Assembly (NCBI GenBank): GCA_023078685.1
Contig: JALGAS010000004.1
Span: 1,984,001 to 2,048,000 of the forward strand
Length of the DNA: 64,000 bases
Origin: Neopestalotiopsis rosae
Taxonomy: Eukaryota > Ascomycota > Sordariomycetes > Amphisphaeriales > Sporocadaceae
Direction: 5' to 3'
Shown here: one piece after another, positions 23,024-33,756 of the stretch
Layout: every line of letters begins with the position of its first letter
Numbering within the stretch: position 1 is the first letter of the stretch
The notes under the pieces: model-generated
Database searches by the model: none
The model's input: only the letters and a program-made list of their open reading frames with translations
Told to the model about the DNA's origin: nothing
Position numbers and translations under genes: made by a program

Positions 23024-24796
23024 CTATACAAAAGGCAAGATTACGTGACTGGGATACTCGCCTCCCAGATGTACATTGTGTTTACCCTTGTTCTTGACAT
23101 GATCGAATGTTCCAAAGTTACTGACAGCGTGACTTCTACCGCTGATGCTGACTCTCAAGCCCTCTCCGGCCTCAAACTGGATACCCGTGGCCCAGATTCC
23201 AATATCGAGACGGACCACGGTGCCAGGCTCGATCTTTTCCTCCTTCTCGTGGGGGTGATAGGGCCAATTGGGATGTATCGATTTGCTCTCGTCAATTGCC
23301 CTGTGCGAAGCGCGCAGGATACCGAGCGGGCCCTTGTAAGTCACGACCTCAGTCTTTTGTTCTGGAGTGAACTCTTCAAAGGACTTGACTGGCAATCCCT
23401 TCCATGGAATGTTCAAATTGATCATGGGCTGGCCAGAAGCATCCAGTTTCTCGATGAAGACGTACACGTCCATGTCATCCAAGTCTTTGCATGACATGTA
23501 GACAACAGCCTTGGGCATTCCCAAGAGTCGCGTCGCTTTTTCAAATGTGTATGTAAAGGACACAGAGTCATTCGTTTCAGAGTTATAGCTCAAAGCCGAA
23601 GTATCCTTTGGAGGCTGCAAATCAAGTTTTTGGTTTGGGGTGAGGTACAACTCCTTGTACTCTGTTCTTGCAGGGGGAAATTCGTCCTCTACAATGTTTT
23701 CGATGGGTTCGTTTTGACCAAATCTCAGAGCTGCAAGACGGATCTTAGGAGTCTTCTCCCATCCATTCTCGGCGCCCTTCAGGTAGCGGTCAAAGAACTG
23801 AATGAGCTCTTCAATGCCCTCTTTATTGCCATACATGTCGTACCACTCCTGGGTGCCGTGCCATCGGAGCCACTTGTTCGGGTTATCGACATCAAGCCAG
23901 CCCCTGATGGCCCCCATTCCATGCATTGTATTAGTCCAGGTTCCTGTGATATAGGTGGGAACCTTGATCTTCGTCATGTCGGGTCGCTTGTCATTCCACC
24001 AAGCGTCGGCCAAGGGCTGCTGGGCAAACTTTTCCTTGAAACTCTCCATGCCGTTTCGGCCTTTCAGCATGTACTTGACGATGAGGTAGTCAAACAAGTC
24101 TCCAGAGTATATTCCTCCTCTGGCGAACTGCTCACGGAACAGATCACCACATCCTTCCCATGGCGCGATAGCCTTGAGACTTGGAGGCTGCAGAGCCGCG
24201 ATGAACCATTGCACAATGGCCAGATGAGAGTTCCCGGCCAGGCCGACGGTACCGTCGCACCAAGGAAGCTTTGCGAGCGCCTCAATGGTGTCGTACCCAT
24301 CTTCCGCCTCTTGGCTTCCCATTGTAACCATGTGACCGTCGCTGTCGCCCACTCCGCGGTTGTCGATATTGACCACGGCGTAGCCTTTTGGAACCCAGGT
24401 CGCGGGATCGATGCTTTCGAATTTCTCGAGACCGGAAAGGGTTCCAGCAGGTATACCTAGGTCCCATGGCGTCATCAAAGAAAGTGACATGAGGCCATTG
24501 AATTTCTTGCCGAACGGCGACCAGCACAGTATCGCCGGCACTTTCGCTGGGGCTTCCCCGCCCGCCGAAGGCGGGGGACGATAGATGTCGGCACGAAGAA
24601 CGGCACCATCGCGCATGATGATGGGAACATCGTGATCAATTTGAATCGCCGTGTCTAGGGGCTTTGCTCTGGGATCGGGGTATGTCCAGCCAGCTGGGAG
24701 GACCTCGCTTCGCTCGTTGAGGCCCTGGTAGCCTCCCTGGCCGACTTCTGGAGCGCCAATGGGCACGATCGGGGCTTTGGGAATAGCTGCAGACAT
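23024..24796 (-). CDS. CocE/NonD-type alpha/beta hydrolase (X-Pro dipeptidyl-peptidase S15-like)
   Basis: 590 residues, single exon, no signal peptide, so probably cytosolic. The N-terminal half is an S15-type alpha/beta-hydrolase (VPIIMRDGAVLRADIYRP, then PAILCWSPFGKK and VVNIDNRGVGDSDGH). The nucleophile elbow reads GLAGNSHLA with Ser190. The C-terminal half is the jelly-roll domain of this family (VVRLDIGIWATGIQFEAGE, ending SHVILPFV). Family members hydrolyse esters, amides or acyl-peptides, and the substrate here is unknown. Two oddities: His replaces the usual Tyr after the catalytic Ser, and the segment where a catalytic Asp is normally found reads TGTWTNTMHGMG without Asp. A candidate catalytic His lies in LRWHGTQEW. 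It is transcribed divergently from a dioxygenase-like gene, suggesting a shared pathway. Confidence 0.88.
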   Translation of the reverse strand: MSAAIPKAPIVPIGAPEVGQGGYQGLNERSEVLPAGWTYPDPRAKPLDTAIQIDHDVPIIMRDGAVLRADIYRPPPSAGGEAPAKVPAILCWSPFGKKFNGLMSLSLMTPWDLGIPAGTLSGLEKFESIDPATWVPKGYAVVNIDNRGVGDSDGHMVTMGSQEAEDGYDTIEALAKLPWCDGTVGLAGNSHLAIVQWFIAALQPPSLKAIAPWEGCGDLFREQFARGGIYSGDLFDYLIVKYMLKGRNGMESFKEKFAQQPLADAWWNDKRPDMTKIKVPTYITGTWTNTMHGMGAIRGWLDVDNPNKWLRWHGTQEWYDMYGNKEGIEELIQFFDRYLKGAENGWEKTPKIRLAALRFGQNEPIENIVEDEFPPARTEYKELYLTPNQKLDLQPPKDTSALSYNSETNDSVSFTYTFEKATRLLGMPKAVVYMSCKDLDDMDVYVFIEKLDASGQPMINLNIPWKGLPVKSFEEFTPEQKTEVVTYKGPLGILRASHRAIDESKSIHPNWPYHPHEKEEKIEPGTVVRLDIGIWATGIQFEAGEGLRVSISGRSHAVSNFGTFDHVKNKGKHNVHLGGEYPSHVILPFV

Positions 24797-25326
24797 GATG
24801 ATGACCTATTGAAAATGACAGGATCTACAAGTTTGCACGCGCATTCTACGAGAATTTTTATTCCTTGGACGAGCATTTACGTGCTCTAGCTTTCAACAAC
24901 CCACACTGCTATTTTCGGTAATTGTCAACTATAGTGGAGTGAGGGGCCGTCGCAAGAAGGGTCCATGTCTGACACATGCCTTGTGACAGTCTGGTGAGCT
25001 TCCAAACTCGTAGAGTCATTCATCGTTGTTGGACGCGAATCTGCAAATCGTATAGATTCTGATCGACACTTCGGCATCCCCCAGATTTCCCCAAGATGCC
25101 GATAAATCAGTTGGTTTCTATTGGAGACCAACCCCAGTAACGAGCGGGCTGGTGGAGACTCTCTAAGAGTATACTCGATTTGGAGATGGACGCCACCTCC
25201 GAATAGTGATTGTGGGTATAAGATGCCGAACCGAACCGCTCCGAGCCGATGGACACAAATGTTTCGGGCGATTGTCAGGCATGGAGCGACACGACTGGGC
25301 AAACGACAATGATCGCGGCATCGAGA

Positions 25327-25349
25327 CTCGGTCAATGATCCGAACCGAG
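25327..25349. promoter_or_regulatory. Inverted repeat CTCGGT-N11-ACCGAG, candidate regulator site
   Basis: A perfect 6-bp inverted repeat with an 11-bp spacer lies inside the shared promoter. Its inner triplets are CGG and CCG, as in sites bound by Zn2Cys6 dimers. A Zn2Cys6 gene lies 3 kb away. Binding is inference only. Confidence 0.3.
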
Positions 25350-25437
25350 CATAGCCTCCCCAAGATGACAATGAGGGGATACTCACTGGATCGGGCGGGC
25401 GAATACGGAGTTGGCGCTACTTTCCAGCGACTACAGA

Positions 25438-25443
25438 TATAAG
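25438..25443 (+). promoter_or_regulatory. TATA-like box of the dioxygenase gene
   Basis: TATAAG begins 116 bases before the ATG at 25554 and is the only clear TATA-like word in the proximal promoter. Confidence 0.35.
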
Positions 25444-25553
25444 AAAGTTGAGAATCGTTTGTCTGGGCAACAACATTCAGCATATTCGAATCAACGACTG
25501 AGTCGAAAAGATATTGATTCAAACATACTCATACACTAGACTGTACCTCCATC

Positions 25554-26698
25554 ATGGGTTTCAACAGTGACGCAAAGACGGCCGCCGTGGTTGTCACGCC
25601 TACCTACGAGTACAAGAAGGTGGACACTACCAACCACCGAGTACCGAAGCCATCTGGCCCCAACAAGATCTTTGAGAAGGAGGGCGTCACCTATGGCGAC
25701 TGGAGAGATGACCTCGTCCGGGACGGATATGCCGTTGTCAAGGGTGCTGTCCCCAAGGACCGCATTGAGGCATACGGCGAGGATATGCTGTCATACCTCG
25801 AGAACTTGTAAGTTACCCCAGTTTCCAATACAGTCTACCCCGGATACTGACTTCTTACCCCAGCGCTGGCGGTCTCGGCTTCAAGCGAGATGACCCCTCC
25901 ACTGTTGCAGAGGAGCACCTCCCCATCATCACCGAGAAGGGCATGATCCTCGGCTACGGTGCCCAGCACGAGTCCTTTGCATGGGGTATCCGCCAGGAGC
26001 CCGGTGTCATCGAGGCCTTTGAGAAGGTGTACGACACCCCGGACCTGATCGTGTCGTTTGATGCCGTCAACTTCTCTTTCCCCAACCGCAAGGACGTCAA
26101 GCCCAACAAGCCCTGGCCGCACCAGGACCAGGACCCCGAGAAGCCCGACTTCCGATGCCTCCAGGGCTTGGTCAATGTCTTCCCCAACGGCGACAAGGAC
26201 GGCGGCCTGATTGTGTGCAAGGGCGCGCACATGCTGAGCGAGGAGTTCCACGAGGCCTTCAAGAACGAGAGCAACCGCATCTGGGCCTGGACCAAGGAGT
26301 GGTACGGCTTCACCGAAGAGGGCATGGCCTGGCTCAAGGACAAGGGCTGCGAGTGGGTCAAGATCAACGCCGGCCCGGGAGACCTGTTGCTCTGGGACAG
26401 CCGCACGCCGCACTACAACCTGAGCCCCACGGGCACGACGCCGCGCTTCTGCATCTACACCTGCTACATGCCCGCCGCCGACGCCACCCAGGAGGACCTG
26501 ATCCGCAAGAAGGGCGCCTTTGACAACCTCCAGGGCACCACCCACTGGCCCAACGCCATGCACGTCGCCGAACTCCCCGTCAAGCGCGGCGGCGAGGACT
26601 GCCCCTACAACACCCGCAAGCCCAGGAGGGCCCCCGACATGACTGAGAGGGGATACCTGTTGACGGGCATTCCTTATATTCAGCCTACGTCAGCATAA
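25554..26698 (+). CDS. Phytanoyl-CoA dioxygenase (PhyH)-like Fe(II)/2-oxoglutarate oxygenase
   Basis: 362 residues in two exons, 25554-25807 and 25864-26698, joined at ENL/F-AGGLGFKRDD (GTAAGT donor, CCCCAG acceptor). The PhyH fold shows DLVRDGYAVVKGAVPKDRIE near the N-terminus and the facial triad in the core: His171-X-Asp173 (PWPHQDQD) and His268 (SRTPHYNL), with Arg279 as the likely 2-oxoglutarate anchor. GDLLLWDSRTPHYN is the typical second-metal-ligand strand. Such enzymes hydroxylate small metabolites or lipids using Fe(II), oxygen and 2-oxoglutarate; the substrate is not predictable. There is no peroxisomal SKL-type ending (tail PTSA). The divergent hydrolase neighbour suggests a two-step modification, which is inference. 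Confidence 0.9.
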
Positions 26699-26914
26699 AT
26701 CCATAAATGGGGTATGGAATGCCGTTTATATTTTAGCGTTTGATAACAATAAATTGTAAAACATGCCAATATTATTGGGACCTCTTGTGTCATGAGAAGT
26801 TCAGATGCCGAGGGTGCTCGTACACGACACTGTAGGTGATCAATGATTGAATTGGAAGAGTTGTGTGATCTAGAGAAGTAAGGTCCTAACGCCATTGCGC
26901 TAGATTACGGAGAG

Positions 26915-27480
26915 CTTTTGAATGGATGCAATGGAAGAAGTCATACCCAAACATGTTTTCCTTACTCGAAAAACTCGGGGCCTCCGTGAGGGCTAAAATT
27001 GCAGTGAAAGTGTCAGCCGAAGTCTGAACTAGGCAATCGGCGAAACTTCTTACTAGGATAGAAAAATACCATTGGTCACTATTTTGAGGAGAAATGAGGT
27101 CCCCGTGAGAGTTCAACTTGCAGTTCAGTCAGATTCATTCTTGATTAGGCAATCGGCAAAAGTCCTCACTTGGATAGAACAATATCATTCGTCACTATTA
27201 TGAGGGGAAATGAGGTCCCCGTGAGAGTTCAAATTGCAGTGAAATGCTATGAATCACCATCATCTGCTTGGAGCCTAGTTTAGATAGTCTGATATTATTG
27301 GTCATTACTTCAGGTGAAAAACATTGCTGGAAACTTAGGACCAGCCAGTGATAACATTGTAGTGACACAGTCCTCGTAGGTATTTATGTATTCTGGAGTA
27401 GGCGACTAACGATTCAAGTCCTAAGAAAGTCATCATTCAGATAGATCATTATCAATGAGTCGTTCAGTAGTCAAATAGAA
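26915..27480. repeat. Decayed tandem repeat, about 116-bp unit
   Basis: Two clear copies start with AGGCAATCGGC at 27031 and 27147 (116-bp spacing) and share GGATAGAA..AATA.CATT.GTCACTATT, then GAGG.GAAATGAGGTCCCC and GTGAGAGTTCAA.TTGCAGT. A more diverged copy precedes them (26915-27030, keeping CCGTGAGGGCTAAAATTGCAGT) and two degenerate partial copies follow (about 27280-27330 and 27420-27480). The array occupies the spacer between the convergent stops of the dioxygenase and the Zn2Cys6 gene. It shows no coding frame. Confidence 0.75.
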
Positions 27481-27556
27481 TCTCCAAACACATCATCGTC
27501 AAACCATACAAATCATACAATTCCCCTCCCCCAACCTCCCTCACGAAAATGCCATG

Positions 27557-30133
27557 TTATAAAGTCTCTGGGAAGAGCTGGGTAAAGTCCACCCAGTCCC
27601 ACCCGATATCGTGCGTGACCTCGGGCGAGAAGCCAGCGTCCATTGACTCCAGCGAAATGGCCGGCGACTCCCCAAACGCCGCGCTAAAGTCCATATTGGC
27701 AAAATCCATCTGTTCGTATGACGGTGGGTCAAAAGTATTGTTGTTTGGTGGCCCTCCTGGATGGCCAGAAGCCAGTTGTTGTTGATGCTCGGGGCCATCT
27801 GGGCCCCTGCTGTGCTGCTGTTGTTGCACCACGTTACCGGCCTGTGTGGCGGCTGCTCCGGCTCTCTGTGCGGCCATCACGCGCGGCGTGGCGCTTGAGG
27901 ACGAAGACATCATTTTCTTAACAAGTAGGTCGAGCTTGTCTAGAACGGCGTGAAGTTTGCCGTCCGCCGTAAGAAGCTCACTGTGCTGTTTGGTGAAATC
28001 TGCTGCATCGTGTATGAGCTGATTTCGCGTGTTAGCTATTCAGCGCTTACGGGAAAATATGAGGTGCTTTTCATGGGAGTAATTTGTGACTTACATTGAG
28101 ATCCGACTTGGCCATTCTGGACTTGGGATTTCTAATTATGTTCACCGAGAGGATGTACAATGCATGCAATGGCACCGATATGGAAGGCAGCAAGGGCTTC
28201 ATGTCAGAGTCGGCCGCTTCAATGAGGAGCTGCACTGTGCGTCTTGCTGAGTTGACGGCGAGTGTTGGCCCGTTACGGATTACATGCTCGAAGGGCGTAC
28301 CAGGGGTCACAGAGTCGATAGCCATTTGTATGGCTTTGTGACTGACCAGGAGGCTGTTGCGCATGAGCATAAGCAGGCTATCATTATGTTAGCTGGGTTT
28401 GCCTCCAGAGTCAAATGCAGCAACCTGCACCTACGCTTGATTATACTGCAATGCAATGAATGAAGTAAATGGGAAGATTCCAGGATCGTATATAAAGTCG
28501 GACCGCGGTCTGTGAAAAATGTCAGCAAAATGGCATGATGTAGGCTAAAATCAAAGTGGTTGACTAACTTGTATTCGTCCGGGAGTGCATCTGCCCACCG
28601 TATTAACCTGGTAGACGAATCACCAATCGTTTTGACCTTGTCTCTAACGGCAATGTCAAGCCCACTGCTCCCAGCAGTCTCCTCGGTGTTTCTAGAATGA
28701 GTGGCCAGCCGGCTGATCTCGCCGAGAAGATCGGCAAAGCTCCCAAGTATGCGCAGAAAGGAAGTACGTGGATGACTGCGCCCATTGGTCGAAAAGGACC
28801 AGCTTCCAGGATCTAGTTCCTGACAGCTCTCGTCCAAGATCAAGGGAGGCCGTCCCAATTCGAAAGCTAGTATGCGCTCGAAACAGTATATACACCACCA
28901 TGTCCGCAGCCTGTCGCCCTCATGGTGAGGCTTGGTCGCATTGGCGGGATGCTGAGCCTGTCCCCGTCGCGGCGGAGAAGCAGGTCGGCTCAGGCCTTGG
29001 GACATGGCCATGGAGACGCACAACCCAAGGGCCGACCACGCAGCCGATATTTGGTCATGGCTCTTGAGACAAAGCGAAACAAGAAACATCAGCTGAACGG
29101 CCTGTATTGTATTCCAGCCAATCATGTGCCCAACAAAGCTTCTGCAGAAATCGAGGTTGGACGCCGAGTAGTCTCTCCATTCCTTGCGCTCATGGCTGAG
29201 AGCACCGAGACCAAGCACCAAGTAGATCAGCAGCAGGGGTAGGAAGCCATGTTCATGTGCAAATTGTTGTGGACCAAGCTGTAGAGCGATATCCAGCATC
29301 TGCCCAGTCTTGGCTGCATCCAGCACGGGGAAGACAGCATTGACCTCCTCTAGGTATAAAAAGAGTAATTCTTGGGAAGTAGCCGAGTCTGGAAAGGGTG
29401 GAGGCTCTTGGACTAGAAGAGGTTGTTGAAATGGTGTATTTGACTCGGCCGGTGCAAGAAGGGGCCCAAGACGTTTTCGGAGCCCAAGACGATGAAATGC
29501 CAGATCAAGCCAATCGGTCAACAGCTCCGATGTACAACTACCCGAACTCGGCCTCATCATGGGTAGACGGCCAGAGAACTTGGTGGTTTGAGTGACATGA
29601 TCAGTCTCGGCGTGCATGTCGGCAGCAAAGTCCGTGCCGCCATCTGGTATACGCCTTGTAGGAGGTGGATTCCATGGTCGACCGTGATTGTTTTCCTCCT
29701 GCAGCTCATTGGCCGAGCGAGGTGTAAGAGGAGGCACTACAGAACTAGGTCTTCTATGTTGTGGTGCCGGGGTGGGCACCGGGACTGAAGACTGCTCGGT
29801 GGGTGCGTCTATAAGTGACGCTCTTCGAAACGTCGTCTGCACTGACGGACTCGTTACGGCTGCGGCTCCCTGCGTGCTATTGCTGCTACTTGGAGTCGCA
29901 CCGGCTTCGTGCCGTGTGATCGACACTCCGGGCCGGCGCTTGTCAACGGTGACGCAGGGAATGCCGGCCGTCAGACAAGCACGGCACGACGGCTTCTGCT
30001 CATCGCATCGGGACTTTCGACTCCTGCAATAATTACAGGCGAAATTGAGTCTCCGGCGTTTAGGTGGTGCTCCAGCTTCGGGAGACGTTGGGTTGGGATT
30101 GGAGTTGCCGGTAGCGAGAGGTGAAGGGGGCAT
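27557..30133 (-). CDS. Zn2Cys6 (Gal4-type) transcription factor with fungal-specific regulatory domain
   Basis: 794 residues in four exons: 28569-30133, 28435-28509, 28095-28377 and 27557-28018. All three introns are frame-consistent (junctions DEYK-PRSDFIYD, NQA-LLMLMRN, SDLN-LIHDAAD). The binuclear cluster is canonical: Cys33, 36, 43, 50, 53 and 60 in CNYCRSRKSRC...CRACLTAGIPC, preceded by a basic PPKRRRLN nuclear signal. The middle (about 230-640) matches the fungal_trans regulatory domain (LEEVNAVFPVLDAAK, then RTWWCIYCFERILAFELGRP). The C-terminus is Gln-rich and then acidic and aromatic (MDFANMDFSAAFG ... WDWVDFTQLFP), a plausible activation domain. It is divergent from an MFS transporter gene, the usual arrangement for a pathway-specific activator and its target, which is inference. 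Confidence 0.92.
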
Positions 30134-31204
30134 GATTGGCTGTGGCAGCAGTAAGAGGAGCTATAGTGCGCAGAAATCCTCTACGTCAGCCCCCCAAACT
30201 TGCCTAGGTTAATTGCTTTACCAGGCTGTCGGGATCGCCGCAATGGAAACCAGCCAGCACATACGACACAGAAAATCTGGGGTAAAAGAAGGCACGCGGT
30301 AAACGTACGATGTGTATATGTGAGATGCCGAAGAGGGACATGCGCTGTAGTATGCAGTGCCAGAGATGCCGTACCGAAAAGTAAAACTAAACTGGGGTCT
30401 GTTGAGCAGTTATACCACTAGGTTCCGGGGTCGGCTCGTGACCCCAAATTCGTACCCATCCCCCACAAAGACCGGGTGTGGAGGAGGCGACGCTTGTGGT
30501 GGTCTAGAACCCCTGTAAATTCAGCATCTGCCCAGGTGCTTCAGCTGTAAGACGCCCTAAGCATGCCCCCCGCGCTCACCCCCATTGTCCCCTAGCCCGC
30601 AGCCCGCAGGCTCAATTTGCCAATTTGCGGGGTACACCGACAGACCACCTACTGTACGGAGTAGCAGCTTCCAGGTCGTTGCAGGCCAACGGGCCGAACG
30701 TTACTGCTTTGAGCAAGATCAACGCTAAACTGCCTCCCTGACTCTCTGTTTGCAAAAGTTGCCGGTTCCGACTCAATTGGAATCATCGTGATTGGACTGT
30801 CATATGGTCGCAAGCCCAGACGGCATCTTTGTCGCATCGGCAACTTTTTTGTGGGCCGGGGAACTAAGTCGTCCTCCTCCCTCCTCTAGTACAAACTCCA
30901 GGTAAAAATGAGCCTGCCATGTATGACTAAGGTAAGGTCGTGGTGATGGCAGGTAAAGTACAAAACTCCTAATGTCCCTGACACGACGACACGTAATCCC
31001 ATGATACCCAGAGACAGAGGGAGACGCCAAATGCAGTAGGTGTCATAGGCACTGGATTGCAACTTATCAGTCTGCGGGTCTCAAAACGTCTCTGTCTTCT
31101 TGCTCGTGGTCGACCAAGCTCGCAAGTCGGCCCTTTGTTATCTTGCAGCCAACCTACTGTAATACTTATACTACGATCCGCTTCGCGAGCTAGCCCGCGC
31201 GACC
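30134..31204. promoter_or_regulatory. Divergent promoter region, Zn2Cys6 factor / MFS transporter
   Basis: 1071 bp between the two divergent start codons. It contains CGG-N5-CCG at 30230-30240 and CGG-N1-CCG near 30689, both spacings compatible with Zn2Cys6 dimers. Control of the transporter, and autoregulation, by the adjacent factor is a reasonable inference. Confidence 0.45.
30230..30240. promoter_or_regulatory. CGG-N5-CCG, candidate Zn2Cys6 binding site
   Basis: An inverted pair of CGG triplets with a 5-bp spacer lies 97 bp upstream of the regulator start. Such words also occur by chance, so this is suggestive only. Confidence 0.25.
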
Positions 31205-32942
31205 ATGGGTGTCGAAGATCCAAAAGGCTCCGCAGCGGAGGCAGAAACCATCGAAGCCGTCGAAATGGGCAGAGAGCCTCGAGTCACTGGTGCTCACGGT
31301 ACCGGCACCGTCCGTCTGCTAGACGAGAATACGGTTGTCTTGATTCCTACACCAAGCCCGGATCCAAAAGGTATGTTTAATCAATGCGGATTCTTATCTT
31401 GTGATTCTCAAGGATGCCGTGGGCACATTGATGAACGTACCCGACTAACACTTTTCACTTACAGATCCTCTGAACCTACCAGCATGGCGAAAGTTCATGG
31501 TCATTCTGATTGTCGGCGTTTACTCCGCCTTCGCCGTTGCCACGACCTCCGGCCTGGGCGCCGTATATCCTGAAGTCATGGCCGCATACCCGGGAGAAGA
31601 GGCCAAGGCCACGGATCTGCTGACATACCCAACGCTGTTCATGGGCATTGGTAATCTGATTGCCATGCCCCTCTGTGTTGCCATTGGTCGTCGCCCGGTC
31701 TTCCTGCTCTCCATGGTGCTTCTCGTGGCCTCCGGTATCTGGTGCGCCTGTTCAAAGTCACTCTCCAGCCACATTGCCGGCCGCGACATCTTTAGCATGG
31801 CGGCTGGTCAGTCGGAAGCTCTGGCGCCCATGATTGTGCAAGAAATCCACTTTCTTCACGAGCGTGGAAGCAAAGTGGCCTGGTTCGTGGGTGTCCAGAC
31901 AGCTGGCACTGCTGCCTTTTTCGTGGCCACCGTCTATATCGTTCCGGCCATTGGTCTTGGTTGGTGGTACGGCATCATCACCATTACCAACGGCGTCGTG
32001 CTCATCATGGCCTTCTTCTTTGTCGTTGAGACCAAGTTTGAACGCCCCGAAGACGCTCTGGAGGGCGAGGTCCACTTGCACCTCGACGAGAATGGAGATC
32101 CGGTCGCCAAGGGTGGCAGGGAACTCTTGTTCCGTGTCACGACGGCGCAGAACCACGTGCTGCAGCCCGAAAAGTTCGGCCCGCGGACTTGGCGACACGA
32201 TCTAAAGATCTTCCACTGCCGGCCCGACTGGAAGGCGTGTCTCCTCTTTTACAAGGACACGGCACTCGGCCTGGCCCTGCCCACCATTTTCTGGCTCGTC
32301 CTTCTCAACGGCGCCTTTCTCGGCGTCTACGTCTACCAGGCCTCGACGTTTGCGCAGATCCTCATGGCGCCGCCGTATTCCTTCACCTCAGCCGACCTGG
32401 GCTGGGTGCAGCTGGCACAGGTCCTCGACTGTGTCATCATGGTCCCCCTGCTGGGCTATGGGTCCGACCGCGTCGTCAAGCTCATGAGTCGTTGGCGCAA
32501 GGGCATCTTTGAGCCCGAGTACCGTCTCATTGTGCTGGCGATCCCGGCCGTTGCCATTGTCATTTCCTGCGTCTTGTACGGTCAGGCGGGTCAGTATCCC
32601 AACCTGTGGTCGTGGATGACCATTGTGGCCCCCTACCACTTGGGCTACTTCTCATTCCTCGGCGCGAACCTCGTGGGTATCACGTACGCGGTGGACAGTT
32701 TCCCTGAGCGTGCTGGCCCGTTGCTGCTGCTCATCTGCGCCGGGCGTGGATTCATCTCGTTTGGCCTCAGCTACTCGACCGTCCCGCTCATCGCTCTCAC
32801 GGGCTACAACGGTGCCATGAACGTTTTCGCCATTATCTGCGGTATCTTGTCTGCGATTGGAATTCTGGCCTATTTCTTTGGTGGTGTCGTGCGAAGATGG
32901 GCTACCCGGACCTTTTGGAAGCCCGTTGACCATGACAACTGA
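31205..32942 (+). CDS. Major facilitator superfamily transporter (DHA-like)
   Basis: 547 residues in two exons, 31205-31370 and 31465-32942, joined at SPDPK/D-PLNLPAWRKF (GTATGT donor, TTACAG acceptor). A hydrophilic N-terminal tail of about 65 residues precedes 12 predicted membrane helices in a 6+6 layout. DPLNLPAWRKFMVILIVGVY at the first helix is the common entry to fungal drug:H+ antiporter-type MFS proteins. The loop between helices 2 and 3 carries the IGRRPVF form of the GRRP signature, and the central cytosolic loop runs about residues 235-310. The substrate cannot be read from sequence. It is divergent from a Zn2Cys6 gene, so export or uptake of the regulated pathway's compound is likely. 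Confidence 0.9.
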
Positions 32943-33396
32943 GCAATGAGCACTCCACTGTGGATAATTTAGTAAATCTGAAAAAGTACTTTCCAACATA
33001 CAACACATATCTACGTACATATTCTACGATGAAACTTGACCGAAGCGAGTAATATTGAACCGACATTCCTGCATAGAGTGACTTTCATGATTGCACGCAG
33101 CGACTTGGTGAGACATGGTATAAACACAACAGCCACAACCTATCCACCCATGCATACACGACAAATAACAAATAGCCAAATCCTCTCCTAAAAGACTGAC
33201 CCTGTAGACAGGGTCATGCAACTAAGTTGACTATGCCAGTAACATTGGAGAAGGCAAAATTGCGCGCTCATTCGATACCGAGCCGAGTCGAACTTGTCCG
33301 TATGGAAATCAGGGGCACCAACGCCGGCACAGCTGCATGCCAGCATCACAGTGATGTTGTTGACAGCGCATACACATTCATTGTATCCTGGAATTA
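32943..33396. other. Intergenic, 3' flanks
   Basis: 454 bp between the MFS stop and the end of the downstream small minus-strand frame. No supported feature. Confidence 0.4.
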
Positions 33397-33756
33397 TCAA
33401 ATCTCTTCTGCTCTTTCAAAGTCCATAGCCGTCGTATTGTCGGGGTTGTCATTATTGGCCATGTTGCCAATGGCTAATTCGACGAGGTAGCTCGCGTTAT
33501 TGATGGTAAGCAACTCGTTGCCGTTGTTGAAAGTGGCGAAGCCCTCTTTTGAAACGTTGGGGGAGTCGATGTCAGCAAGAGATTGAGCAATTTGGCGCCG
33601 TCCGGCACAATGTTCGATCCTTGATATTGTAGTAACAACGTTGGTGTTGTGGGTGCAGGATTCCCCTGTTGTACGTGTGCTTATACTTGTTGAAGTTGAA
33701 GTTTTGCTGATTGAAGTAGTACTCGATATTACGGCAAAAACGGTCGCCGTGGTCAT
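33397..33756 (-). CDS. Possible small Ser/Thr-rich protein overlapping the upstream ORF (TAATG)
   Basis: An ATG frame of 119 codons whose start codon shares its A with the stop codon of the preceding same-strand frame (TAATG). The N-terminus is mildly hydrophobic (MTTATVFAVISSTTSISK) and Ser/Thr-rich, followed by a polar region and an Asn-rich tail. No family is recognised. It may be translated by termination-reinitiation, be a separate exon of the upstream gene, or be chance. The close coupling is the only support. Confidence 0.35.
   Translation of the reverse strand: MTTATVFAVISSTTSISKTSTSTSISTRTTGESCTHNTNVVTTISRIEHCAGRRQIAQSLADIDSPNVSKEGFATFNNGNELLTINNASYLVELAIGNMANNDNPDNTTAMDFERAEEI

Larger units (their letters stand above)
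24797..25553. promoter_or_regulatory. Divergent promoter region, hydrolase / dioxygenase
   Basis: 757 bp between two divergent start codons. It contains the word CCGAACCGA at 25226-25234 and again at 25340-25348, an inverted repeat CTCGGT-N11-ACCGAG at 25327-25349, and a TATAAG box 111 bp before the dioxygenase ATG. Shared control of both genes is inferred from this layout. Confidence 0.5.
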
